A DNA stretch of 64,000 nucleotides from Candidatus Woesearchaeota archaeon (GTDB taxonomy: Archaea; Nanobdellota; Nanobdellia; SCGC-AAA011-G17; JACPNG01). A program made the position numbers and the translations under genes. Shown here one piece after another: positions 46,614-56,450 of this stretch. The stretch is from NCBI GenBank assembly GCA_016185615.1, contig JACPNE010000008.1:40545-104544 (forward strand). Reading direction: 5' to 3'. The notes beneath the pieces were generated by a model. That model worked only from the letters and a program-made list of their open reading frames with translations. It searched no databases and was not told the origin of the DNA. Positions within the stretch are counted from its first letter, which is position 1; every line of letters starts with the position of its first letter.

Positions 46614-48140
46614 ATGGCTAATAATCTATTTACAGAATTGTTTTCTCCAGCAGGAAAAAAAGTTGAGAAAGTAGAAGACATGTCCGTAGATGAGATAAAA
46701 AAAGAAGCTTATGATAGATCAGATCCAGTTGATTTTCTTAAAAAAGCTGTTGATAAGATAAAAGATATAAATAAGAAAAGGCAAGTGAGAGAAATCCTTA
46801 TATCAGAGATAAAAAACAAAGGAAAGGGTGTAGAATATTTTCTTGGTTATGATTCAATCTCAGAAGGATTAGAGCCAGTATATTTTTGGATACTAGATTT
46901 CTTAAGAAACAGACCACCCGCAGGATTAGGATTTGAAGTCGACAAGACAAAAGAAGATTTTGAAGCTTCAGTTGGTTCAGCTTTCTACGGAGACATCGGC
47001 TCAAGGGCAACAAGGATGCAGGAGCAAGCAATGAAGATGCTTGGAACAATCAATACTGTTGTGAGAAGCATGATAAATCTTATTTATGATCTAAAAGAGT
47101 TCAAGATTAGATTAGAGACTTATGATGAATTAAAATCTCAAGATCCAGATAAGAAAAAAGCAGCCAAGCTTGGATTAAAACAAGTTTGGCTTGATAATGT
47201 AGACATAAAAAGAGGCAGGGGAGCAATACATTCATTGTCACAACAGCTTAACTTTGTCACAATAAGGGATGCTTTCTTATATGCAGATAGTATAAAACAA
47301 GTTAATTCAATGGATTTGAATGACAGAGTCAAGAGAATATTAATTCCTAGATTAGAAGAATATCAAAAATGGGAAGAATATTCTGAAAGGGAATTAAGAA
47401 AAAGATTCAATATAGAAAGATCTTATCTAAAATCACAGGTAGCGTCATTAAAACTATATGCTGACTGGACAAAGCCATATTTGATAGCAGCCCAAAAACT
47501 TGGGATGAAGGATTTTAAAAGTCCACATATAATTTCTGTATTCAACAATATGGAAATTCATTTATCAATGTTCGGAAAGAAATTGATAAACATACAAGAT
47601 ATGATAGACTCGAGAGAGCTTCCTGAAAGAGCAGAGTCAAATGCAAAGTATTATGCATGTGTTGAAGTGGAAATAATGTTCAGAAGTGTTCCTTATGGTG
47701 TAAGGCAATCCCAAACAGGGGTTCAGTACACCCAAGGTGGAAGATCTGAAGCAAAAATAAGGTCTTATGTTTTTAAGGAAGATGATTTAAAATATTTAAA
47801 GGAGCAGGAATTATTCGAGGGATTAGAATTAGTTGATGAGATAGCAGGAACTGCACTAAGGGAGATACATGATGATTTACAGGAATTTATAAGAGATGAG
47901 AAAAGAGAAGAAAAAAAAGAGAAAACTACCCCTATAGTAAAATCTATTTATCAAGCTACAAAGGATTTGACTGTCCCGATTAAGGATACCATTGATATAT
48001 TCAGGGATTTATTAAAAATTGAACTGTCAGATGAATTTATAGAATCAGAAATGAAGAAAAAAGCTGCTGGAACAGCAGCTGGGAGTGCATTTACTCTGTA
48101 TGATGTTTATAAAAAAGCTCATGGAATGTTAAGCTGGTGA
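46614..48140 (+). CDS. Large helical protein of unknown function (508 aa)
   Basis: Intact ORF, divergent from paralog cluster. Confidence 0.8.
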   Translation: MANNLFTELFSPAGKKVEKVEDMSVDEIKKEAYDRSDPVDFLKKAVDKIKDINKKRQVREILISEIKNKGKGVEYFLGYDSISEGLEPVYFWILDFLRNRPPAGLGFEVDKTKEDFEASVGSAFYGDIGSRATRMQEQAMKMLGTINTVVRSMINLIYDLKEFKIRLETYDELKSQDPDKKKAAKLGLKQVWLDNVDIKRGRGAIHSLSQQLNFVTIRDAFLYADSIKQVNSMDLNDRVKRILIPRLEEYQKWEEYSERELRKRFNIERSYLKSQVASLKLYADWTKPYLIAAQKLGMKDFKSPHIISVFNNMEIHLSMFGKKLINIQDMIDSRELPERAESNAKYYACVEVEIMFRSVPYGVRQSQTGVQYTQGGRSEAKIRSYVFKEDDLKYLKEQELFEGLELVDEIAGTALREIHDDLQEFIRDEKREEKKEKTTPIVKSIYQATKDLTVPIKDTIDIFRDLLKIELSDEFIESEMKKKAAGTAAGSAFTLYDVYKKAHGMLSW

Positions 48141-48824
48141 TTAACCTAAAAATATCCTTAAATTTTCATTCATAGGGGGCTTTCTTAATTTTTTTATTGC
48201 TTTATTTTCCGTCTGTCTAACAGCTTCCCTACTAATATTTAAATAGTCTCCGACTTTATCCAAAGTCATAAGTTCTTTTTGGGATGTGATGTATCTACTT
48301 CTTATTTTATGTATTTCTCCAGTACCATCATCTATACCATATCTTAACCTAATAACCATTTGGAGATCAGACGGTAAATTGGATATTGACTTTTCAAGCG
48401 TGTCATTTAACTCATTCTTTTCGTTAAACTTTCCTTCATCTAGATTAACAGAAGGCAATAATTTTTTATCAATTCCTGTTAATGAAATTAATTCAATCTT
48501 TGATATTTTTCTATCAACAACTCTTTTTGTTAATTTAACATCTCTCAACTCTACGGGGAATACTTCATCCTCACACATTGGAATTCCATTAGCAGTATAA
48601 AAATCACAGATCATAAATCTATGTTTTTCAGTAGGGTATTCTCTCATACACTCATAAGCGTTATAAGCTACAGGATAAATTCCTATTTGTTTAGCTGCTT
48701 CTATTTGTTTTAATCCCAATTTCTCTCTAGCTTTAACTAAAGCAGCATTCTTCAATCTAGCTTCTACTCTAACCTCAAAATTCTCGCCTATTTCGCTATA
48801 TTTATCCATAAAAAGATTAATCAA
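48141..48824 (-). CDS. HTH (XRE-like) + bacterial sigma-70 region 4-like protein
   Basis: AREKLGLKQIEAAKQIGIYPVAYNAYE; LPSDLQMVIRLRYGIDDG...MTLDKVGDYLNISREAVRQTENKAIKKLRKPPMNENLRIFLG. Confidence 0.85.
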   Translation of the reverse strand: MINLFMDKYSEIGENFEVRVEARLKNAALVKAREKLGLKQIEAAKQIGIYPVAYNAYECMREYPTEKHRFMICDFYTANGIPMCEDEVFPVELRDVKLTKRVVDRKISKIELISLTGIDKKLLPSVNLDEGKFNEKNELNDTLEKSISNLPSDLQMVIRLRYGIDDGTGEIHKIRSRYITSQKELMTLDKVGDYLNISREAVRQTENKAIKKLRKPPMNENLRIFLG

Positions 48825-48911
48825 AACTAGATTATAAATCTTACGATTCTTGATTATCTCTCAGTAGTAAAAATTAATATTATGTTTAATTTTAAATTTG
48901 TAAGTATGATT

Positions 48912-49412
48912 TTATGTTAACTTTTCAAGTTTTATCTCATTTTCATAAGTTAAATTTTCTACTTTAATTCCATCTTCAAATGCCTCGGGATGATTAATCA
49001 AATCCTTAAGGCCTTTAATTAATTCCTTAGTAAAATGAAATAATTTTTTATCATATCTAAAAAACGGTGTTATTATCCTATATGAATCCCCATCTATAAA
49101 TTTATAATTATAAGGAAAGACAACTTCTCTTTGATCTAAAGAGATATCTGGATTTAAAGTTATAGCATTATATATTATTAAAGTATATTCATTTTTATCT
49201 GATACGAATAAAGCGGCATGTGCCAAATAAAGTTTAGATAGATCTAAAAATAATTTAGATTGTTCTAGTTTTTTAGATTCTACGACAGCTAAGTCTTTAT
49301 TTTCAATTGCAGATGAAAGAATAAAATAATTAATCGCTATTTTAGCCTCTAAAGAGTGTATATACAAATCAGTAAGATTTTTTATTTTGTTGGTTGTGAA
49401 CTCTATAGTCAT
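48912..49412 (-). CDS. Hypothetical protein
   Basis: Intact ORF. Confidence 0.65.
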   Translation of the reverse strand: MTIEFTTNKIKNLTDLYIHSLEAKIAINYFILSSAIENKDLAVVESKKLEQSKLFLDLSKLYLAHAALFVSDKNEYTLIIYNAITLNPDISLDQREVVFPYNYKFIDGDSYRIITPFFRYDKKLFHFTKELIKGLKDLINHPEAFEDGIKVENLTYENEIKLEKLT

Positions 49413-49489
49413 ATAAAAATAGATTATGCAACAAGTTTATAACCCTAACTACTAACAATATTTATAAGTTATAAATTCTTTAATATTTA

Positions 49490-49888
49490 ATGTCAGAAGA
49501 AGAGAAAAATAACAAGAAGAAGCAAGAAAAAGAAGAAACAATAGATGATTTAGTTGAAACTGCAGAGGTTATCAATACAAGACCAACAATATTAAGCGAG
49601 GAAGAAAATAAAACAGAACAAGTAGAACAGCAAAGATTCATCTCAAGAAATGATTCATTGGAAGATACTGCAGCAGAATCTCCTGCTCCAAGAAGGGAAA
49701 CAATAGATTATGATCCAATAACTCCTCAACTAAGCCCTCTAAATACAAGGGATGAAGAAGATAAAGTCGACTTAAAATATCATCCTGAGAAACTTTATGA
49801 ACCCAAATATTCTCATGACAAGATAGGAGAAAAGAAAGAAGAAAAAAAGGAAAAAATTTATACAACAAAGAGGGAGATAATCTCATAA
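49490..49888 (+). CDS. Acidic, probably disordered protein
   Basis: E/K-rich low-complexity ORF, 1 nt before next gene. Confidence 0.6.
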   Translation: MSEEEKNNKKKQEKEETIDDLVETAEVINTRPTILSEEENKTEQVEQQRFISRNDSLEDTAAESPAPRRETIDYDPITPQLSPLNTRDEEDKVDLKYHPEKLYEPKYSHDKIGEKKEEKKEKIYTTKREIIS

Positions 49889-49889
49889 G

Positions 49890-51776
49890 ATGGTAGATAT
49901 GTTTTTTGATAAATATAAGGGAGCAATGGACTCTAAGTATTATATTCCAAGTGGATCATTTGCCTCTACAACAAATCCACAGACAGCAAATCAGATAGCT
50001 GAAGCTACCCAGAAATTAAATGCTGGAGTTATGGGAATAGATATTTCTCAAATTAGTCCAGATATATTCCAAAGTATTCCTAAAGAGCATTTTACTGAGA
50101 TAGGAAGATTGACAAAATTAACTGGAGCTGAGGTTGATCTACATGCTCCTGTACAAGATATGGATCCAGCAGGATTCTCAAGGGAAGGATGGAGTGAACA
50201 AAAGAGATTAGAAGTCCAAAGACAATTTGAAGATGCCTTAGAGAAAGGACATTTATTGGATCCAAAAGGAAACATTCCAGTTAACTTTCATGCTTCTGGG
50301 GGTGTTCCTGGAAAAACATGGAGAGATATTAAAAAAGAAGACTTGAATAAATTTGTAGATAAAAAAGAAGCTGAGAGGGCCATCAAAAATAATATGAAGA
50401 TTGAAGATACAATGGGAATAGTCAACCAAGAAACTGGACAACTACAACAATTAAGATATGATGTAAGAAAAGGTTTTGGTGGAAAAGATGAGATATGGAC
50501 TCCTGAGAGAAGGAGAAAGTCATTAAACTTAACAGAATGGGAGAGGGGAAATCTACAATTATTCACATTACAAAAAGAAAAAGCAGAGATACAAGAAAGA
50601 TTGATTAATCAGCAAGCAGGCATTGGGCCAATAAGGGATAGAATAGAAAAAGGACTTCATTTGTCTGACCAACAAAAGGAAGAGTTTAGTATGATACAAA
50701 GCAGGATTAATTCATTACAATCGCATATAGATGAGATTGAAAGGAATATTGGGACTCAATTGATTGATATAAATGATAAAGTAAAAAAATATTCCCCAAG
50801 AGCATTAAATGATGAACAAAAATCAGCAAAAGAAATGTTTGATAGAGAGACTAATAATCTAAATCATATAAATAATGAATTAAGGAAGATGATAGATAGC
50901 GGAAGATATCCAAGAGAGGTAATTGCAAAGAAATGGAAAGAGGTTGATGAAGAGGAAAAAAGGATTTATGATAGGGTAGTATCGACACTCTCAAGATTAC
51001 CAATTCCAGAGGTCTGGAAATCAACAGATGATTTCTCTAAAGAAAAAACAGCGCAAACCGTAGCAGATGCAACATTTGAAGTCTACAAAAAATATGGAAG
51101 TAATTCTCCAACTACAGTTGTTGAGAATATCTTTCCAGAATGGACCATATCAAGAGCTGAAGATTTAAAGGAGACAATAGAAAAAAGCAGAAAAATATTT
51201 GCTGAAAAATTATCGAAAGAAAAACATATTTCAATGGATGAAGCTAAAAAAGTAGCTTCTAAACACATTGGGGTTACATGGGATGTTGGACATATTAATA
51301 TGTTAAGAAAGCAAGGATTTACAGAACAAGAGATAATTCAGGAAGCAAAGAAAATTGCTCCATTAGTAAAACAAGTCCACCTTACAGACAATTTTGGATT
51401 TAATGATGTGCATTTGCCAGCAGGAATGGGAAATGTCCCAATTGAAGGACAATTAAAAGAGCTACAAAAAAAAGGTTTCAAGATAGAAAAAGGAAGATTA
51501 GTTCATGAGGGCGGGGGCTGGTGGCAACACTTCAAGACAGATCCTGTTGTAGAAGCAATGGGTAATCTAGATACGCCATTATATCCAATGGAATCAGAGC
51601 CAAGATGGGGGTATATGAGAGATACAGAAGGGGTCTATAAATATGGATTTGGGGATATTCTTCCAGAAATGCACTTCAAAGATTTGTATGGTGGAGGATT
51701 CTCGACATTGCCAAAAGAACTTGGCGGACAAGTTGGTGGAGATAGATCCAGATTTACCGGAACACCAAACCAGTAA
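49890..51776 (+). CDS. Xylose isomerase/AP endonuclease-like TIM-barrel protein with long helical insertion
   Basis: GAEVDLHAPV, IPVNFHASG, IGVTWDVGHINML, KQVHLTDNFGFNDVHLPAGMGNVPIEGQLKEL. Confidence 0.8.
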   Translation: MVDMFFDKYKGAMDSKYYIPSGSFASTTNPQTANQIAEATQKLNAGVMGIDISQISPDIFQSIPKEHFTEIGRLTKLTGAEVDLHAPVQDMDPAGFSREGWSEQKRLEVQRQFEDALEKGHLLDPKGNIPVNFHASGGVPGKTWRDIKKEDLNKFVDKKEAERAIKNNMKIEDTMGIVNQETGQLQQLRYDVRKGFGGKDEIWTPERRRKSLNLTEWERGNLQLFTLQKEKAEIQERLINQQAGIGPIRDRIEKGLHLSDQQKEEFSMIQSRINSLQSHIDEIERNIGTQLIDINDKVKKYSPRALNDEQKSAKEMFDRETNNLNHINNELRKMIDSGRYPREVIAKKWKEVDEEEKRIYDRVVSTLSRLPIPEVWKSTDDFSKEKTAQTVADATFEVYKKYGSNSPTTVVENIFPEWTISRAEDLKETIEKSRKIFAEKLSKEKHISMDEAKKVASKHIGVTWDVGHINMLRKQGFTEQEIIQEAKKIAPLVKQVHLTDNFGFNDVHLPAGMGNVPIEGQLKELQKKGFKIEKGRLVHEGGGWWQHFKTDPVVEAMGNLDTPLYPMESEPRWGYMRDTEGVYKYGFGDILPEMHFKDLYGGGFSTLPKELGGQVGGDRSRFTGTPNQ

Positions 51777-51818
51777 GTAATATTTATAAAACAGAGAATA
51801 TTTTATTTAAAAGAAGGG

Positions 51819-52610
51819 GTGAGTATGGAACAAAAATATAACAAGCAAAGGATTGATATTTCTTATGACTTTGCTGTAAAAGCTTATCAAAAATTTAACA
51901 AAGTAATAAAGTCAATAGTTCTTTTCGGCTCTTCAGCAAAACATTTAGCGGAGGAAAAATCTGATATTGATATTATTGTTATTGTCGATGACTGCTCAAT
52001 CCAATGGGATGAAGAATTAGTTGCTTGGTATAGACAAGAGATGGGCACTTTAGTTGCATCATTAAAATATCCTAAAAAACTTCATGTTAATACTGTAACA
52101 TTATCAGCATTCTGGAATCAGATGATTACAGGAGAGCCTGTTGTAATAAATGTAATAAGATATGGGATTCCATTAATTGATTTCGGGGGCTTTTTTAATC
52201 CATTAAAAGTATTATTATCAAAAGGAAGGATAAGGCCAACTCCAGAAGCAATTTATAATGCATTAAACAGGGCTCCAATGCATTTAGCAAGAGCAAAATT
52301 TAGCATATTATCATCAATGGAATCAGTATACTGGGCAATGGTAGATTCTGCACATGCAGCTTTAATGTCAGCCAATGTTGCTCCTCCTTCTCCAGAGCAT
52401 ATTGATATTATGTTAAAGCAGCATTTTGTAAAGAAAGGAATGCTGAAACAGAAATATGTGGATTGGTATAAAGAAGTCTATGCTTTAGCCCATTATGTAA
52501 GCCATGGAGAGGTTGCTGATCTGGATGGAAAAGAAATCCAAGAATTCAGAGATAAAGCAGATAAGTTTGTTGGAGAGATGGCTGCTTTGGTTAAAAATTT
52601 AGAAGAATAA
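51819..52610 (+). CDS. Nucleotidyltransferase-fold (Pol beta-like) protein
   Basis: SIVLFGSSAKHLAEEKSDIDIIVIVDD (GS...D.D). Confidence 0.88.
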   Translation: MSMEQKYNKQRIDISYDFAVKAYQKFNKVIKSIVLFGSSAKHLAEEKSDIDIIVIVDDCSIQWDEELVAWYRQEMGTLVASLKYPKKLHVNTVTLSAFWNQMITGEPVVINVIRYGIPLIDFGGFFNPLKVLLSKGRIRPTPEAIYNALNRAPMHLARAKFSILSSMESVYWAMVDSAHAALMSANVAPPSPEHIDIMLKQHFVKKGMLKQKYVDWYKEVYALAHYVSHGEVADLDGKEIQEFRDKADKFVGEMAALVKNLEE

Positions 52611-52615
52611 AAGAA

Positions 52616-53233
52616 TTATTTCTTCTCTTCTTTCTTAGGCAATAATGCCTCTTCAGTTGATTTCAATCCATCACTTGTAAAGTCATCATCAATTCTTACT
52701 TTGACATGATCATACATTCTCTGTGTTAGATTTTGCATCGTTATTCCAGCTAAGACTATCTTCTTTTCTTCTTCTGTTGAATCTTTCTTCTTCTGTAGTT
52801 CATTTGCCTTTTTTATTAAGTCGCCATAAGTCATTTCCATATCTTTGACAACATCTGGAATATATCCTTTATATCCAGCCTTTCCAACTGCTTCTACTAT
52901 ATCCTTAACTCTTGCTTTTGCATATAACTCAGATGAATTTTTGTAATACTGTTCTAATGCATTTTGTGCATAACCTGGAAGAATTCCTCCATTAGCAGCT
53001 ATTTGTTGTCCTAATCCAGCCATCCAAGGCATAACTTCTTTTCTTATATCTTCAGAAAATCCCTTAATATAATTCTCTAAACCTTTAGAGGCGTATCTTG
53101 TACCTACAGCTTGATTTTTATGCTTTCTATCTTCTTCGTTCTCTCCATTAAACTCAACATACCCTACATGAAGATTTGCGTGTCTAAGAATATCTTCAAT
53201 TGTTACTGGTTTTTCTTTTTTTTCTTCTGCCAT
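52616..53233 (-). CDS. Hypothetical protein
   Basis: Intact ORF, convergent with NTase gene. Confidence 0.7.
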   Translation of the reverse strand: MAEEKKEKPVTIEDILRHANLHVGYVEFNGENEEDRKHKNQAVGTRYASKGLENYIKGFSEDIRKEVMPWMAGLGQQIAANGGILPGYAQNALEQYYKNSSELYAKARVKDIVEAVGKAGYKGYIPDVVKDMEMTYGDLIKKANELQKKKDSTEEEKKIVLAGITMQNLTQRMYDHVKVRIDDDFTSDGLKSTEEALLPKKEEKK

Positions 53234-53352
53234 TTTTATCTCTTTACATCATTTATTACTTTATAGTAGTATAATTTATTTATAAATCTTTCGTTTATTA
53301 AATAATTACTAAAAAAAGCCAAAAGTATATAAATATCTTTTACTCCCAAAAA

Positions 53353-53432
53353 CCAAGCCCGGCATTGAGAATACTCAATGGAGTGCGGCAATAGCCAAGG
53401 CGATGAGCTTGGGAGTTAGTGAACCGGGCAAT
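53353..53432 (+). ncRNA. Candidate independently transcribed structured RNA
   Basis: GCCCGG 53357-53362/CCGGGC 53424-53429 closing stem; CATTGAG-AATA-CTCAATG hairpin 53363-53380; CCAAG-N8-CTTGG 53395-53412; TATA box TATATAAAT 53326-53334 at correct distance upstream. Confidence 0.65.
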
Positions 53433-53588
53433 AATCATTAATCAAAGAACAAGGATATTAAAATAATCATTTTTCATTTTGAGGTCGATATTACAAATAT
53501 AATGGAAAGAAAGTAATAATATTATTTATACTTAAGTTTAGTATCTTGTTCTTTAAGGATGTATAAAATATGATGGGAGTTGATTTAA

Positions 53589-54797
53589 ATGGCAAAAATA
53601 AGTCCTGTATCAGCAAAATATATAGTTCATACTCAAATCCAAATAGAGGGGGTTGTAGACCGTCCTGATGTCATAGGAGCAATATTTGGACAGACAGAAG
53701 GATTACTTGGATCAGATCTAGAGCTAAGAGAATTACAAAGATCAGGTAGAATCGGAAGAATTGAAGTAAAATCCGAGACAAGAGCTGGAAAAACATTCGG
53801 AACAATAATTATTCCTTCTTCTTTAGACAAGGCAGAGACTGCAATAATAGCAGCATCTCTGGAAACAATACAGAGAATAGGCCCATGTAATGCAAGAGTA
53901 AGAATAGAAAAGATAGAAGACGTAAGAGTATCAAAAAGAAACTTTGTTATCGAAAGAGCAAAGGAACTATTGAAAGTGTTGACAGACTCTGTATTGCCAG
54001 ATTCTCAAGAGATAACAGATGAAGTAGCCCAATCTGTAAGAATGATGGAGATAACAGAATATGGCAAGGATAGATTGCCGGCTGGTCCTGCAATAGATGA
54101 ATCAGAAGATGTTATAGTTGTAGAGGGAAGGGCGGATGTCCTCAATCTATTAAAACATGGAATAAAGAATGTTATTGGATTAAATGGAACTTCTACAACA
54201 GACACAATAATTGAGCTTGGAAAGAGAAAAGTATTAACTGTATTTGTTGATGGGGACAGGGGCGGAGACTTAATTGTAAAAGGATTAGCAAATGTAACAG
54301 AAATTGATTATGTGTCTAAAGCCCCAGATGGAAAGGAAGTAGAAGAGATAACAAAGAAAGAAATCCATAAGGCATTAAGGGCAAGGATTACTGTTGAACA
54401 GATTAATATCGAGTCACAGCAAATGCAAATGCCTCTTGAAAAACAAAATAATATTAAAGAGGTAAAAGTACAGCCACAGCAAAGAATTATATCCAATGTT
54501 GTTTTATCAACACAACAAAAGCAGAATTTCAAGAGAATGTTGGATGATCTAATAGGAACAAGAGGGGCTTATATCCTAGATGAGGAAATGAACATCCTTG
54601 GAAAGGTGCCAACTTCTGAGTTAATACCAACAATAAAATCACTAAATTCAGTATTTGCTGTAGTATTCGATGGAACTATCAATAGAGATATAACAAATAT
54701 AGCAGATAGAGCAAATGTAAAATATTTGGTTGGAATGGACTCAAGGGTCAGGCCAAATGACACAAGGGCAGACATCTTAGTGAGTAATGACTTATAA
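53589..54797 (+). CDS. dnaG: Archaeal DnaG-like primase (Toprim)
   Basis: KYIVHTQIQIEGVVDRPDVIGAIFGQTEGLLGSDLELRELQ; VIVVEGRADVLNLLKHGIKNVIGLNGT; FVDGDRGGDLI. Confidence 0.97.
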   Translation: MAKISPVSAKYIVHTQIQIEGVVDRPDVIGAIFGQTEGLLGSDLELRELQRSGRIGRIEVKSETRAGKTFGTIIIPSSLDKAETAIIAASLETIQRIGPCNARVRIEKIEDVRVSKRNFVIERAKELLKVLTDSVLPDSQEITDEVAQSVRMMEITEYGKDRLPAGPAIDESEDVIVVEGRADVLNLLKHGIKNVIGLNGTSTTDTIIELGKRKVLTVFVDGDRGGDLIVKGLANVTEIDYVSKAPDGKEVEEITKKEIHKALRARITVEQINIESQQMQMPLEKQNNIKEVKVQPQQRIISNVVLSTQQKQNFKRMLDDLIGTRGAYILDEEMNILGKVPTSELIPTIKSLNSVFAVVFDGTINRDITNIADRANVKYLVGMDSRVRPNDTRADILVSNDL

Positions 54798-54836
54798 CAA
54801 AATATTAATATAGTTTAAATTTTTTTATTTTTAAAT

Positions 54837-55343
54837 ATGGAATTTGCAAAAAGGGGGATAAAAAATATCTCTGCGAAGAACGTAATTATTGTATTATTAG
54901 TTGTAATAATTGCTGTATGGTTCTTATTTTTCTCGAATATAATAAAAAAGGAATGCTCAACAATAGAATGCTTTAATGAGCAGGCAGTTAACTGTGAACC
55001 TACAAAATTTACAGGCATAATAGACAATAATGTATTCAGATATACAATAAATGGCTACAAAGGAGATTCTTGTTTGATTGATATTGAATTGAATAGAATG
55101 GGAATTGGAACTCCGATTGAATTAATTAATATGTTTGAGGGAAAATCTATGGAATGCAGAATTCCTAGTGAGAGATTGAATAATATAACTATAAACCAAA
55201 TGGGTGATGTTATAAATTATTGTTCTGGTCCATTAAAAGAGTCTATTTATGAGTTGATAATTAAGAAGCTTTATGGATTAGTTATACAGAATATGGGTGA
55301 AATTCTGAATGATTTGGATAAGAATTTGTTTAAAGAAAAATAA
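54837..55343 (+). CDS. Membrane-anchored hypothetical protein
   Basis: N-terminal TM then Cys-containing domain. Confidence 0.7.
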   Translation: MEFAKRGIKNISAKNVIIVLLVVIIAVWFLFFSNIIKKECSTIECFNEQAVNCEPTKFTGIIDNNVFRYTINGYKGDSCLIDIELNRMGIGTPIELINMFEGKSMECRIPSERLNNITINQMGDVINYCSGPLKESIYELIIKKLYGLVIQNMGEILNDLDKNLFKEK

Positions 55344-55344
55344 T

Positions 55345-56037
55345 TTAATATTTTGAGATATTTTCTGTATTATTAATTATTCCAAAGGCACTACCACTAC
55401 CGCCACTGTCTACACTACCAATCCCCAGTCTATCACCAAGCCAACGACCAGATCCCAGGGCTGAAAAATTAATTATATGAGAATGAACGCGCCTGAACGC
55501 AAATAACCATGGTAGATCTTTATATATCTCACCCAAAGTAGATATTTCAGCTAACTTGGCTGCACCTTCCCCTCCAGCCAATCCCAATATAAAAGGATTC
55601 CTTTCTAATTCTGAAGGTGACATATATTCTGTATTATATCCATAAGGAACAAATCTAACACTAGGATCATTTTTCTCCAATTTTTTAATTATATCATCTT
55701 CTTTCATATAAGGCATTTCATCCTTCATCTTAGGATTATCTTCAAAATAAACCCCCTTAGGAGCATAAAGTATTCCTGTAAATGCCCATATGTATGTATT
55801 CTTCATTATATTTACAATATCTATAAACTCGGGTTCATAACTTAGAAAAGCTTGGAGAACCAAAGAAGAAGTTTCTGCCATTGTCGGAAGTTTCAATTTA
55901 TTTCTCAAAATAAAATCCGTTGCGTGAGAATATGCTCCCTGACAACGTTTATCATAAACAAAAGTTATAATAGAATTATTATGAGGAATATCTATTTCTG
56001 TTCTTCTTATTTTGTAATTCTGTGTTTGTGTTGCCAT
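55345..56037 (-). CDS. Hypothetical protein (230 aa)
   Basis: Intact ORF. Confidence 0.7.
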   Translation of the reverse strand: MATQTQNYKIRRTEIDIPHNNSIITFVYDKRCQGAYSHATDFILRNKLKLPTMAETSSLVLQAFLSYEPEFIDIVNIMKNTYIWAFTGILYAPKGVYFEDNPKMKDEMPYMKEDDIIKKLEKNDPSVRFVPYGYNTEYMSPSELERNPFILGLAGGEGAAKLAEISTLGEIYKDLPWLFAFRRVHSHIINFSALGSGRWLGDRLGIGSVDSGGSGSAFGIINNTENISKY

Positions 56038-56117
56038 CTAAGTTTCACGACTTTTTAGAAATTAAGCTAAAAATAAGCTTATTTATTTATTTATAAATTT
56101 TTAGTATTATTTAAAAA

Positions 56118-56386
56118 GTAGGCACATCCAGAGATCGATATAAACTAAAACTATTAGCTACCTTGATCCTTTCTCAACCCCGCTACCCTATAAGCGCCGA
56201 TATATTTGCTTAGTGCTGCTTTATTCCTAACCTGACACGGTTCACAAATACATCAACCAAATAGGACAGAGTCTCAACGTCCAGACCAAGACTAATAACC
56301 TTAGCAATACCTTTCCCTGGATTTCGGTCCCACCATGAAGCCGATTTGTGGTTACAAGTAACGGCTAACTACCCGACCTAGCCTAC
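56118..56386 (-). ncRNA. ffs: Signal recognition particle (7S) RNA
   Basis: Minus strand: 5' GTAGGCTAGGTCGGGTAGTTAGCCGTTACTTGTAACC...ATCGGCTTCATGGTGGGACCGAAATCC; helix 8 GTGTCAGGTTAGGAATAAAGCAGCAC with GGAA tetraloop; 5' GTAGGC pairs 3' GCCTAC (helix 1). Confidence 0.92.
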
Positions 56387-56450
56387 AATATTATCTCTAA
56401 TCCAAGTTTTTTAATACTTTTGGTTATTAATCAATTACTTAGAAGATAGA

